Assembly (NCBI RefSeq): GCF_041262165.1
Contig: NZ_JBGCBY010000004.1
Location: 124,001-188,000 of the forward strand
Length of the DNA stretch: 64,000 nucleotides
DNA from: Streptacidiphilus sp041262165
GTDB taxonomy: Bacteria; Actinomycetota; Actinomycetes; Streptomycetales; Streptomycetaceae
Reading direction: 5' to 3'
Shown here piece by piece: positions 15,806-23,759 of the stretch. Both the position numbers and the translations under genes were made by a program. Position 1 is the stretch's first letter. Each line of letters starts with the position of its first letter. The notes beneath the pieces are model-generated. The model was not told the origin of the DNA. It worked only from the letters and a program-made list of their open reading frames with translations, and made no database searches.

Positions 15806-16621
15806 CTACTCCGGGTTGTGGGCCGGGTTCTGGACGCCGTTGCGGCGGGCGGCCTCGTCGAGGATCTTCATCGCCTCGTCCACGGAGTCGGTGAGCTGGA
15901 TCAGGTCCAGGTCGGCCGCGGACGCCTTGCCCTCCGCGATGACGGTCTTCCTGACCCACTCGACCAGCCCGGACCAGTAGTCCACCCCGAAGAGGATCAC
16001 CGGGAAGCGGGTGACCTTGTGGGTCTGGACCAGCGTGAGCGCCTCGAAGAGCTCGTCCAGCGTGCCGAACCCGCCGGGGAGGACCACGAAGCCCTGGCTG
16101 TACTTCACGAACATGGTCTTGCGCACGAAGAAGTAGCGGAAGTTCAGGCCCAGGTCGACGTACTGGTTCAGGCCCTGCTCGAAGGGCAGCTCGATGCCGA
16201 GGCCCACCGAGGTGCCGCCGGCCTCGTGCGCACCGCGGTTCGCGGACTCCATCGCGCCGGGGCCGCCGCCGGTGATCACCGCGTAGCCCGCTTCGACCAG
16301 GGCGCGGCCGATGCTCATCCCGGCCGCGTACTCGACCGAGTCCACCGGCGTCCGCGCGGAGCCGAAGACGCTGACGGCGGGGCCGAGTTCGGCCAGCGCG
16401 CCGAAGCCCTCGACGAACTCGGACTGGATGCGCATGACCCGCCAGGGGTCGGTGTGCAGCCAGTCCGCGTTCTGGGCCGAGTCCAGCAGTCGCTGGTCGG
16501 TGGTGCTGCTGTCCACCTGCTCGCCGCGCAGCAGCACCGGGCCGCGCCGCTTCTCCGCCACCTTCTTCAGACCCGGGCGGACCTGGTCCGGGCCGTGGCT
16601 GTTCTGCTTCTCGTTGGTCAT
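15806..16621 (-). CDS. LOG family (TIGR00730) Rossmann-fold protein
   Basis: A 271-residue protein with the lysine-decarboxylase-like signatures GGGPGAMESANRGA and PGGFGTLDELFEALTLVQ. These are now known as the nucleotide-monophosphate phosphoribohydrolase (LOG) motifs, releasing a base such as an adenine cytokinin from its ribotide. The mycobacterial counterpart Rv1205 has this activity. An ATG at 16621 starts a basic, polar N-terminus of about 40 residues. It lies between folP2 and dapE, as in mycobacteria. Confidence 0.92.
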   Translation of the reverse strand: MTNEKQNSHGPDQVRPGLKKVAEKRRGPVLLRGEQVDSSTTDQRLLDSAQNADWLHTDPWRVMRIQSEFVEGFGALAELGPAVSVFGSARTPVDSVEYAAGMSIGRALVEAGYAVITGGGPGAMESANRGAHEAGGTSVGLGIELPFEQGLNQYVDLGLNFRYFFVRKTMFVKYSQGFVVLPGGFGTLDELFEALTLVQTHKVTRFPVILFGVDYWSGLVEWVRKTVIAEGKASAADLDLIQLTDSVDEAMKILDEAARRNGVQNPAHNPE

Positions 16622-16715
16622 ACCTACGCAGGGTACGACGGCGGGCCGTGGTCGGGTGGGATCTTTCCGGTCTGTTCAGCTCCGCAGCTCAGACCGGCAA
16701 CCAGGCCCGGGCGAG

Positions 16716-17834
16716 TCATTCCTGCAGCCAGGCGCGGATGCGCTTCTCGCACTCGGTGACCGCCGCCAGCGAGCAGTGCTCCTCGCGGGTGTGGGCCAGG
16801 TTCGGGTCGCCCGGGCCGTAGTTGACCGCCGGGACGCCGAGTGCCGAGAAGCGGGCGACGTCGGTCCAGCCGAACTTGGCCTGCGGGGTGGTCCCGGTGG
16901 CGGCGATGAACGCGGCCGCGGCCGGGTGGCCCAGGCCCGGCAGCGCGCCGGGGGCGGAGTCGGTGATGGTGACGTCGTAGCCCGCGAAGACCTCGCGGAC
17001 GTGCGCCTCGGCCTGGGCCTCGGTGCGGTCGGGGGCGAAGCGGAAGTTGACGGTGACGGTGCAGCTGTCGGGGATCACGTTCCCGGCGACGCCGCCCTCG
17101 ATCCGAACCGCGTTCAGGCCCTCGTGGTATTCGAGGCCGTCGATGGACACCAGCCGCGGCTGGTAGGCGGCGAGGCGCTCCAGCACCGGCGCGGCCTTGT
17201 GGATGGCGTTGTCGCCGAGCCAGCTCCGGGCCGAGTGCGCCCGGTGGCCGCCGGTGCTGACGGTGGCCCGCATGGTGCCCTGGCAGCCGCCCTCGACCTG
17301 GGCGTTGCTGGGCTCCATGAGGACCGCGAAGTCGGCGGCGAGCCAGTCCGGGTGGTTGCGGGCCAGCCGGCCGAGGCCGTTGCGGGTCGCCTCGACCTCC
17401 TCGCAGTCGTAGAACACGAAGGTCAGGTCGCGGTTGGGGTCGGGCACCGTCGCGGCGATCCGCAGTTGCACGGCGACCCCGGCCTTCATGTCCGAGGTAC
17501 CGCAGCCGTAGAGCAGGTCGCCCTCCACCCGGGAGGGCAGGTTGTCGGCGATCGGTACGGTGTCGAGGTGCCCGGCGATGAGCACCCGCTCGGCCCGGCC
17601 CAGGTCGGTGCGGGCCACGACGGCGTCGCCGTCGCGGGTCACGGTGAGGTGCGGCAGGGCGCGCAGGGCGGCCTCCACGGCGTCGGCGAGGACCCGCTCG
17701 TCGCCGCTCACGGAGGGGATGTCCACCAGCAGCGCGGTGAGCTCCCCACCGGTCAGGGAGAGGTCGAGGACGGGCGTGGAGACGGGCGTGGAAGCCGTGC
17801 CGGGGGCACCGGCGGCGGCGAGGCTGCGAGTCAT
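16716..17834 (-). CDS. dapE: succinyl-diaminopimelate desuccinylase
   Basis: A 372-residue M20-family zinc hydrolase that removes succinate from N-succinyl-LL-DAP in the lysine/meso-DAP pathway. Metal motifs: AGHLDTVP (His near residue 86), the CGTSDMKAG loop, CEEVE with the catalytic Glu pair, and LAHTREEHCSL near the C-terminus; the dimerisation domain carries GGCQGTMRATVSTGGHRAHSARSWLGDNAIHK. The ATG at 17834 is preceded by a weak ribosome site. dapC, the preceding enzyme of the pathway, lies 2.2 kb away on the same strand. Confidence 0.95.
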   Translation of the reverse strand: MTRSLAAAGAPGTASTPVSTPVLDLSLTGGELTALLVDIPSVSGDERVLADAVEAALRALPHLTVTRDGDAVVARTDLGRAERVLIAGHLDTVPIADNLPSRVEGDLLYGCGTSDMKAGVAVQLRIAATVPDPNRDLTFVFYDCEEVEATRNGLGRLARNHPDWLAADFAVLMEPSNAQVEGGCQGTMRATVSTGGHRAHSARSWLGDNAIHKAAPVLERLAAYQPRLVSIDGLEYHEGLNAVRIEGGVAGNVIPDSCTVTVNFRFAPDRTEAQAEAHVREVFAGYDVTITDSAPGALPGLGHPAAAAFIAATGTTPQAKFGWTDVARFSALGVPAVNYGPGDPNLAHTREEHCSLAAVTECEKRIRAWLQE

Positions 17835-17920
17835 GAAAAGCCAGGTTACGGCCTCGGGCCGGACCGCCGCCTGAGCGGGTGGGGCGAGGACCGGACTGAC
17901 CACGCGGCCGTCGGAGTCGG

Positions 17921-17926
17921 TAGGGT
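17921..17926 (+). promoter_or_regulatory. -10 hexamer TAGGGT
   Basis: TAGGGT lies 29 nt before the GTG at 17956, with a CTGACC -35-like element at 17896-17901 (19-nt spacer) and AGGAGG in the resulting short leader. Confidence 0.4.
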
Positions 17927-17955
17927 GCATCGAACATGCGAGGAGGAACCGGCCG

Positions 17956-18984
17956 GTGAGCCTGAAGTCGATGATGGACTCCGCCGAGAGCGCACCCGTC
18001 CGGCGGCGTCGGCGCGGCTGGCTTGGCTGCCTGCCGCTGGTGCTGGCACTGGGACTCGTCGTCGCTGTCGGGTTGTACCTGAACCAGCACCGCGACCTGC
18101 TGCCCATCCCGGTGGTCGAGGGCTGCCAGGTGGACAGCCAGGACGGCGTGGTCTCGCTCTCGGTCCAGCAGATGGACAACGCGGGAACGATCGCCGCCGT
18201 GGCCCTCTCCAGAAACCTGCCCGAGCGGGCCGTGACGATCTCGCTGGCCACGGCGATGCAGGAGTCGCGGCTGCAGAACCTGGCCCAGGGAGACCGCGAC
18301 TCGATCGGCCTGTTCCAGCAGCGCCCGTCGCAGGGCTGGGGCACCCCGGCGCAGATCGGCGACCCGGTGTACTCCACGAACAAGTTCCTCGACAAGCTGG
18401 TGCGGATCGACGGCTACGCGCAGCTGCCGCTGACCGTGGCGGCGCAGGACGTCCAGCACAGCGGCTTCCCGGACGCCTACGCGGCGCACGAGGCGGACGC
18501 CAAGACCCTGTCCGGGGCGCTGACGGGCCGCGTACCCGCAGCGCTGACCTGCACCGTCAACGGGGTCGGTGCGGCCACGGCCGGTGCGGTGAGCTCGGAC
18601 GGGCTGCAGCCCGGGGCCGACGCCGTGGCGCAGCGGCTGACCAAGGAGTTCGGGCGCACGGCGACGCCGCAGGCCGTCCCGGCAGCGGCCTCGTCCTCCG
18701 GGTCGTCGTCGGACTCGTCTTCGTCGTCTTCGTCGTCTTCGTCGGCCTCTGCCTCGCCGACGGCGGGCCTGCACCTGGAGGTGACCCCGAGCGCCGGCTC
18801 GGGTGCGCTGCAGCAGGGCTGGGCGGTCGCCCAGTGGGCCGTGGCGCACTGCCAGGACCTGCACATCTCAGCCGTGCAGTACGGCGGCAAGGCCTGGCGC
18901 AGCTCGGCCTCGACCCAGGGCTGGCAGTCCGCCGGCACGTCGGCGCAGAGCGGTGTGGTGCAGATCACGGTGGCCGCACGGTAG
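17956..18984 (+). CDS. membrane-anchored lysozyme-like cell-wall protein
   Basis: A 342-residue protein with a basic N-terminus, one membrane helix (LGCLPLVLALGLVVAVGLYL) and an extracytoplasmic domain. The segment ATAMQESRLQNLAQGDRDSIGLFQQRPSQGWGTPAQI resembles the catalytic region of transglycosylase/lysozyme folds, with a Glu followed by an SIGLFQ motif, so it may bind or cut peptidoglycan. A run of about 16 residues that are nearly all Ser (encoded by repeated tcg/tct near 18700-18750) links to a C-terminal domain (VAQWAVAHCQDLHISAVQYGG). The GTG start has a perfect AGGAGG 9 nt upstream. Confidence 0.8.
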   Translation: MSLKSMMDSAESAPVRRRRRGWLGCLPLVLALGLVVAVGLYLNQHRDLLPIPVVEGCQVDSQDGVVSLSVQQMDNAGTIAAVALSRNLPERAVTISLATAMQESRLQNLAQGDRDSIGLFQQRPSQGWGTPAQIGDPVYSTNKFLDKLVRIDGYAQLPLTVAAQDVQHSGFPDAYAAHEADAKTLSGALTGRVPAALTCTVNGVGAATAGAVSSDGLQPGADAVAQRLTKEFGRTATPQAVPAAASSSGSSSDSSSSSSSSSSASASPTAGLHLEVTPSAGSGALQQGWAVAQWAVAHCQDLHISAVQYGGKAWRSSASTQGWQSAGTSAQSGVVQITVAAR

Positions 18985-19280
18985 ACCCCGAGCGGGTTAA
19001 CCCTGGCGTGGCGTGTTGACGTCACGGCTGCTCGGACGGCCCAGTCCGGCGGTCCGATGCGAAGACCCTGTGTGCGTCTTGCCAGCCTTGGGAAAAGCGC
19101 GAGGAAACATTCCTGCAATACGCCGATCTATGTCCAGAATATCCGCATATGTCGGGGAAAAGATTATGCGATGTTTAGGAATTCTTTACCCGGGCGAACC
19201 GCAACCTTCTTGCTCCTGGCGCGGTAATCACCACGTCCGCCTGGCGGACGGGTCTTGTCCCCATCTCCACTAGGAGCACC

Positions 19281-19988
19281 ATGTCTCTCCCCCTCTCGCG
19301 CCGGATCGTCCAGGCCGCGTTCCTCGTCGCCGCCGGCGCCGTCCCCGCCGTCACGGCGGGCGTGGCCTCCGCGGCGCCGGCGCTGCCCAACATCCCGGAC
19401 CTGGGTGGGCTCAGCCAGCTCGACACCGCAAGCCTCGGCAACCACGTCCAGGACGCCGCGCACCAGGCCGGCCGACTCACCGGCAGCAGCGCGGGCAGCA
19501 CTGTCGCGGGTGCCATCCCCACGGTCGCCGACGCCACCGGCGGAGCGGCGGGCAAGGCCATTCCCGAGGCGAACCGGGTACTCGGGTCCACCGCGGGACA
19601 ACTGGCCCAGGCGGCGGGCTCCACCACCTCCGCCACCGGCGCCCTGTCCGGTGCCACCCGGGCCATGCCGGCCGGCGCGGCCATGCAGCAGGCCGGCACC
19701 ACCCAGTCGGGCACCGACTCGGCGCCGGTGCAGGCAAACGTCAACCCGGGCAACGCCGCACCCAGCAGCCCGCTGTCCTCGCTGCCGATCAACAGCCTTC
19801 CGGTGCAGTCGCTGCCGCTCGGTGCGGCACAGTCCGCCCTCGGCCACGTCTCCGAGCTCGGCGGCGCCACCGGTTCGCAGCGCCTCGGCGGCCTGCCGGG
19901 CCTGGGCAGCGGCTCGCCGCTGGGCACCCTGACCGGCCTGCTCGGTGGCGCGGGCGGCCTGACCGGCGGCGGTCTCCCGATCGGATGA
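19281..19988 (+). CDS. secreted Gly/Ala/Ser-rich protein of unknown function
   Basis: A 235-residue exported protein. A Sec signal peptide (basic MSLPLSRRI, hydrophobic core, ASA-AP cleavage site near residue 32) is followed by a low-complexity mature chain rich in Ala, Gly, Ser, Leu and Thr, with repeated GS, LGG and SLP blocks (SSLPINSLPVQSLPLG) and no Cys. It is not a chaplin. A surface or extracellular role is likely; nothing more can be said. AGGAG precedes the ATG by 6 nt. The AT-rich upstream stretch contrasts with the neighbours, and a strong terminator follows. Confidence 0.72.
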   Translation: MSLPLSRRIVQAAFLVAAGAVPAVTAGVASAAPALPNIPDLGGLSQLDTASLGNHVQDAAHQAGRLTGSSAGSTVAGAIPTVADATGGAAGKAIPEANRVLGSTAGQLAQAAGSTTSATGALSGATRAMPAGAAMQQAGTTQSGTDSAPVQANVNPGNAAPSSPLSSLPINSLPVQSLPLGAAQSALGHVSELGGATGSQRLGGLPGLGSGSPLGTLTGLLGGAGGLTGGGLPIG

Positions 19989-20010
19989 CCGGACGCGGCT
20001 GAAGAAACAT

Positions 20011-20054
20011 GACGGCGGGGCCGGGAAGCTCTCCAGCTTCCGGGCCCCGCCGTC
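20011..20054. terminator. strong bidirectional terminator hairpin
   Basis: Arms 20011-20030 and 20035-20054 pair at 19 of 20 positions around a CTCC loop, between the convergent secreted-protein gene and dapC. Confidence 0.9.
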
Positions 20055-20079
20055 TGTCCGCTCTGCGGAGCTGCGCCGC

Positions 20080-21228
20080 TCAGCCGCCGAGGCGCTGGAC
20101 CGCCGCGCGCACGCGCTCGTCGGTGGCCGTGAACGCGACCCGGACGAACTGCGCACCGGCCTCGCCGTAGAACTCGCCGGGCGCGACCAGGACGCCATGC
20201 TTGGCCAGGTCCGCGACCGTGTCCCAGCAGGGCTCGTCCCGGGTGGCCCACAGGTACAGGCTCGCCTCGGAGTGCTCGATCCGGAAGCCGTACGCCTCCA
20301 GCGCTCCGCGCAGGGCCGACCTGCGGCGGGCGTAGCGCTCGCGCTGCTCGGCGACGTGCGCGGTGTCGGCGAGCGCGGCCACGGTGGCGGCCTGCACCGG
20401 CGCGGGGACCATCAGGCCGCTGTGCTTGCGGATCTCCAGCAGCTCGCCCAGCACCGCCGGGTCGCCCGCCAGGAAGGCCGCGCGGTACCCGGCGAGGTTG
20501 GAGCGCTTGGACAGCGAGTGGACGGCCACCAGGCCGTCGTACGAGCCGCCGCAGACATCCGGGTGCAGCACCGAGACCGGCTCCGCGTCCCAGCCCAGCT
20601 CCAGGTAGCACTCGTCGCTGACGACCAGGACACCGTGCTCCCGCGCCCAGGCGACGGTACGGCGCAGCTCGGCAGCAGTCAGCACCCGCCCGGTCGGGTT
20701 GGACGGGGAGTTCAGCCACAGCAGCTTCAGCCCGGCGGGGTCGAGCTCCCAGGGGTCGTCATAGACGACGTAGTCAGCTCGGGCCAGGCGTGCGCCGACC
20801 TCGTAGGTCGGGTAGGCCAGGCGCGGGTAGGCCACCCGGTCGCCAGGGCCCAGACCGAGCTGGGTCGGCAGCGAGGCCACCAGCTCCTTGGAGCCCACCA
20901 GCGGCAGCACATGGTGGTGCGTCAGGCCGCTTGCACCCAACCGGCGCTCGGTCCAGCCGACAAGGGCGTCCCGCAGCGCGGGGGTGCCCCAGACGGTGGG
21001 GTAGCCCGGACTGTCGGCGGCGGCGCTCAGCGCGGCCTGGACCAGCTCGGGCACCGAGTCGACCGGGGTGCCGACGGAGAGGTCCACGATGCCGTCAGGG
21101 TGGGCGGACGCGGTCGCCTTGTACGGCTCCAGTCGGTCCCAGGGGAAGGTCGGAAGGAGGTCCGAGACGCGGCGCGCCGCCCCTCGGGAGAGGGACGGCG
21201 CGGCGGTGCTGTCGTGCACGTTGCTCAC
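20080..21228 (-). CDS. dapC: succinyldiaminopimelate transaminase
   Basis: A 382-residue fold-type I PLP aminotransferase, converting the succinylated keto acid to N-succinyl-LL-DAP. Signatures: SVGTPVDSVPELVQ, LWLNSPSNPTGRVLTAAEL, SDECYLELGWD and the PLP-lysine motif SLSKRSNLAGYR, with an Arg-containing C-terminus (GAQFVRVAFTATDERV). Related enzymes also use glutamate/prephenate. The GTG start at 21228 lies 4 nt from the stop of the upstream ferredoxin gene, so fdxA-dapC are one operon, the order of Rv1177-Rv1178. dapE is nearby. Confidence 0.93.
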   Translation of the reverse strand: MSNVHDSTAAPSLSRGAARRVSDLLPTFPWDRLEPYKATASAHPDGIVDLSVGTPVDSVPELVQAALSAAADSPGYPTVWGTPALRDALVGWTERRLGASGLTHHHVLPLVGSKELVASLPTQLGLGPGDRVAYPRLAYPTYEVGARLARADYVVYDDPWELDPAGLKLLWLNSPSNPTGRVLTAAELRRTVAWAREHGVLVVSDECYLELGWDAEPVSVLHPDVCGGSYDGLVAVHSLSKRSNLAGYRAAFLAGDPAVLGELLEIRKHSGLMVPAPVQAATVAALADTAHVAEQRERYARRRSALRGALEAYGFRIEHSEASLYLWATRDEPCWDTVADLAKHGVLVAPGEFYGEAGAQFVRVAFTATDERVRAAVQRLGG

Positions 21229-21232
21229 AGGA

Positions 21233-21553
21233 TCACTGGTTCTGCGGCGGGAGCGCCGCGATGAACGGGTGGTCCTTCTCGATCAGGCCGAGCTTGGAGG
21301 CACCGCCGGGCGAGCCGAGGTCGTCGAAGAAGTCGACGTTCGCCTTGTAGTAGTCCTTCCACTCGTCCGGAGTGTCGTCCTCGTAGAAGATGGCCTCGAC
21401 GGGGCAGACCGGCTCACAGGCACCGCAGTCCACGCACTCGTCGGGGTGGATGTACAAGGACCGCTTGCCCTCGTAGATACAGTCGACGGGGCATTCTTCG
21501 ATGCAAGCCTTGTCCTTGACGTCGACACAAGGCTGCGCGATGACGTAGGTCAC
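21233..21553 (-). CDS. fdxA: 7Fe ferredoxin
   Basis: A 106-residue ferredoxin carrying one 3Fe-4S and one 4Fe-4S cluster. Cluster ligands are in CVDVKDKACIEECPVDCIYEG and the CVDCGACEPVCPVEAIFYEDD segment, the usual seven-iron arrangement (FdxA/FdxC type, Rv1177). The C-terminal half (WKDYYKANVDFFDDLGSPGGASKLG) is the family extension. It carries electrons to cytochromes P450 or other oxidoreductases; the partner is unknown. The GTG at 21553 has GAGGAGG upstream. It is translated just ahead of dapC. Confidence 0.95.
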   Translation of the reverse strand: MTYVIAQPCVDVKDKACIEECPVDCIYEGKRSLYIHPDECVDCGACEPVCPVEAIFYEDDTPDEWKDYYKANVDFFDDLGSPGGASKLGLIEKDHPFIAALPPQNQ

Positions 21554-21665
21554 GCTGACGTTCCTCCTCGTAGGGGCTGGCATTCGCGCAGGGGAGCGCG
21601 GCGTCGTCGATGCCCGCCTCTAGTATCGCCGTTTCAGGACGGCGGTTGCACCGGAGGTGGCGGGT

Positions 21666-22739
21666 ATGGCGGACAACACTATCGGACATGGCCGGGCAGA
21701 GATCCACATTACCCACGCTGACCTGGGACGACGGGTGTCCGCCCGGCGGATTCTGGAGATCGCGGAGGGCCGTCCGGTGTTCGGCGATGTGGTCGGTGTG
21801 CTCACATCGTGGGACGGCGGGGTGCTCACCGTCGTCGACCGGACCGGCGCGGCGGTCCAGATCAGGGAGAACGCGCTGGTCGCGGCCAAGGCCGTGCCCC
21901 CGGCGCCGGTCCGCAGGGGCCGCGGAGCGGTGGCCGCGCACCGCGCCGTGGGCGCGCCCGAACTGCAGCGGATCGCGGGACGCGGCTGGCCCGCGACCAC
22001 CACCGAGCCGCTGGGCGCGTGGACGCTGCGGGCCGCCGCCGGGTTCACCCGACGCGCCAACTCGGTGCTGGTCAGCGGGGACCCCGGGCTCCCGCTGGAC
22101 CAGGCCCTCGAACGGGCCGTCGACTGGTACCGGGAGCGCGGCCTGCCGGTGTACCTGCAGATCACCACGAGCGAGGCCCGCGAGGACACCGACGACGCGC
22201 TGGACGCTGAGCTGGCGGCACGCGGCTGGACGGTCGAGCAGGCGGCCCTGCTGCTGACCGCACCACTGGCCCCGGTGGTGGACTGCGTTCCCACCGTTCC
22301 CACCGTTCCCACCGCCGCCTCCACCGCCACCCCCCACCACGTGCTGCTCAGCCGCGAGCCGGGCGACGCCTGGCTCTCCCGCTACCACCACGTCGCCGAC
22401 CCGGCCCGGGCGCGGGTGGCGCGAGCCGTCCTCGGCGGCGGCCCGTCGGTGTGGTTCGCCACCGTCCCCGGCCCGGAGGGCGAACCTGCCACCGCGATCG
22501 GGCGCTGCGTGGTGGACGGCCGCTGGGCGGGCTTTGGTGCCGTCGAGGTCGGCTCCGACCAGCGCCGACGCGGCCTGGCCGGCGCGGTGATGGCCACCCT
22601 TGCCCGCGCCGCCGCGGACGAGGGCGCCGACCTGGCGTACCTGCAGGTGGAGCCGGACAACGACGGAGCGCTCGCCCTCTACGACCGCCTCGGCTTCTCC
22701 ACGCACCACCGCTACCACTACCGCCGCTCGCCCTCCTAG
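21666..22739 (+). CDS. GNAT-family N-acetyltransferase with N-terminal SH3-like domain
   Basis: A 357-residue two-part protein. The N-terminal ~75 residues (LGRRVSARRILEIAEGRPVFGDVVGVLTSWDGG) form a small barrel-like domain; the C-terminal GNAT domain has the acetyl-CoA loop VGSDQRRRGLAGAVM and the YLQVEPDNDGALALYDRLGF motif. It fits the cg3035/Rv0428c group, whose acceptor is unknown. The ATG at 21666 has GGAGG 8 nt upstream. Three tandem copies of gttcccacc (22287-22313) encode VPTVPTVPT in the linker. It is divergent from fdxA. Confidence 0.85.
   Translation: MADNTIGHGRAEIHITHADLGRRVSARRILEIAEGRPVFGDVVGVLTSWDGGVLTVVDRTGAAVQIRENALVAAKAVPPAPVRRGRGAVAAHRAVGAPELQRIAGRGWPATTTEPLGAWTLRAAAGFTRRANSVLVSGDPGLPLDQALERAVDWYRERGLPVYLQITTSEAREDTDDALDAELAARGWTVEQAALLLTAPLAPVVDCVPTVPTVPTAASTATPHHVLLSREPGDAWLSRYHHVADPARARVARAVLGGGPSVWFATVPGPEGEPATAIGRCVVDGRWAGFGAVEVGSDQRRRGLAGAVMATLARAAADEGADLAYLQVEPDNDGALALYDRLGFSTHHRYHYRRSPS
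22287..22313 (+). repeat. three tandem 9-bp repeats inside the GNAT gene
   Basis: The unit gttcccacc is repeated three times without interruption, coding a VPT linker before the GNAT domain. Such a site can change length by slippage without a frameshift. Confidence 0.9.
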
Positions 22740-22789
22740 AAGGGCGCTGAAGGTCTGGGCCGGGCTCGCAGCGGGCGCGTCCGGGCCTG

Positions 22790-22818
22790 ATGCGGCCTCA
22801 GCCCGGCTGAGGCCGCAT
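22790..22818. terminator. near-contiguous palindrome, terminator of the GNAT gene
   Basis: Arms 22790-22803 and 22805-22818 are perfect complements around a single C. The right arm runs into the TAGAAT hexamer of the next gene, so termination and initiation signals overlap. Confidence 0.7.
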
Positions 22819-22823
22819 AGAAT
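22818..22823 (+). promoter_or_regulatory. -10 hexamer TAGAAT
   Basis: TAGAAT ends 8 nt before the ATG at 22832, and no Shine-Dalgarno is present; a leaderless or nearly leaderless transcript is expected. Confidence 0.45.
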
Positions 22824-22831
22824 CCCCCGCG

Positions 22832-23680
22832 ATGACCGAGCAGAGCAGAGAGCGGTTCGCCGCCGAGGCACGAGGCGATTCGCCCGACCTCGCTCTGCTG
22901 TGCCTGCTCATGGGCTTCGAGACGGACCTCGACGACGCCGAGGGCGGCATCGACGCCTGCCTCGTGCCCGCGCGCCGCGCCCTGGACCGGCTCGCCGCGC
23001 TGACGGCGACGGCCTTCCGCAACACCCGGTGCCCCTCACCGGCCGAGACCGCCGCCCTGCTGGCGGGTGCCCTGGCCGGTTCGGCGGACCTCCGCGGCGG
23101 CCCCGGCGCGTACCGGCGGCTGGAGTCCTCGCTGCTGCACCAGGTGCTGCGGCGCGGCCGCGGCCTGCCGATCACCGTCTCCGTGGTCTGGATCACCGTC
23201 GGCCGGATGCTGGACCTGCCGGTGTACGGGGTGGCCCTGCCTGGCCACTTCGTCGTCGGCGTGGGCGACCCGGACGGCGAGTACGTGCTCGCGGACCCCT
23301 TCCACGGCGGGCAGGTGCTGTCCCACGAGGAGGCCCAGGGCATCGCCGCCGAGGCCGGCCACCCGCTCGATCCCGGCCTGCTGCGGCCCGCCGAACCACT
23401 GGACACGGTGCTGCGGGTGCTCGGCAACATCCGCGCCTGGGCCGCCGCCCGTCCCGAGCAGGCCCGCACCCAGCTGTGGGCCACCGAACTGTCCCTGCTG
23501 CTGCCCCGCCACCCCGCGCAGCTGCGGCTGGAACGCGCGGAACTGCTGGTGAAGACCGCGCGCTTCGTGGAGGGCGCGAAGGAGATGGACTCCTACGCGG
23601 AGATCCTCGACGCCTTCGACCCGGAGTCGGCGGCCAGGGTCCGGCTGGAGGCCAAGGCGGCCAGGCACCGCCTCAACTGA
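22832..23680 (+). CDS. transglutaminase-like SirB1-family protein
   Basis: A 282-residue protein. The SirB1/transglutaminase-like core is at about 85-190 (SSLLHQVLRRGRGLPITVSVVWITVGRMLDLPVYGVALPGHFVVGV, with LADPFHGGQVLS after it), and the C-terminal third is a helical TPR-like repeat region (ATELSLLLPRHPAQLRLERAELLVKTARF). The family's cysteine is not evident at the usual spot (SVVW), so peptide-bond chemistry is doubtful. Function unknown. It is followed 79 nt later by the DUF2079 gene. Confidence 0.85.
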   Translation: MTEQSRERFAAEARGDSPDLALLCLLMGFETDLDDAEGGIDACLVPARRALDRLAALTATAFRNTRCPSPAETAALLAGALAGSADLRGGPGAYRRLESSLLHQVLRRGRGLPITVSVVWITVGRMLDLPVYGVALPGHFVVGVGDPDGEYVLADPFHGGQVLSHEEAQGIAAEAGHPLDPGLLRPAEPLDTVLRVLGNIRAWAAARPEQARTQLWATELSLLLPRHPAQLRLERAELLVKTARFVEGAKEMDSYAEILDAFDPESAARVRLEAKAARHRLN

Positions 23681-23746
23681 CGACCGGCCACGGCACCTGA
23701 CGAGAGGCCACAACACCCTGCCTCCGCTCGGATCGCGGACGGCTGC

Positions 23747-23752
23747 TAGCGT
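23747..23752 (+). promoter_or_regulatory. -10 hexamer TAGCGT, leaderless start
   Basis: TAGCGT ends 7 nt before the GTG at 23760 and there is no ribosome-binding site. Confidence 0.4.
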
Positions 23753-23759
23753 CGCACCG

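Noticed and set aside
16624..18864. 746-codon minus-strand open frame
   Set aside because: It lies over dapE and the lysozyme-like gene in the wrong frame and is an Arg/Gly/Pro shadow with no domain.
22287..22313. Short tandem repeats considered as a CRISPR-like array
   Set aside because: Only three 9-bp units without spacers, inside a coding linker.
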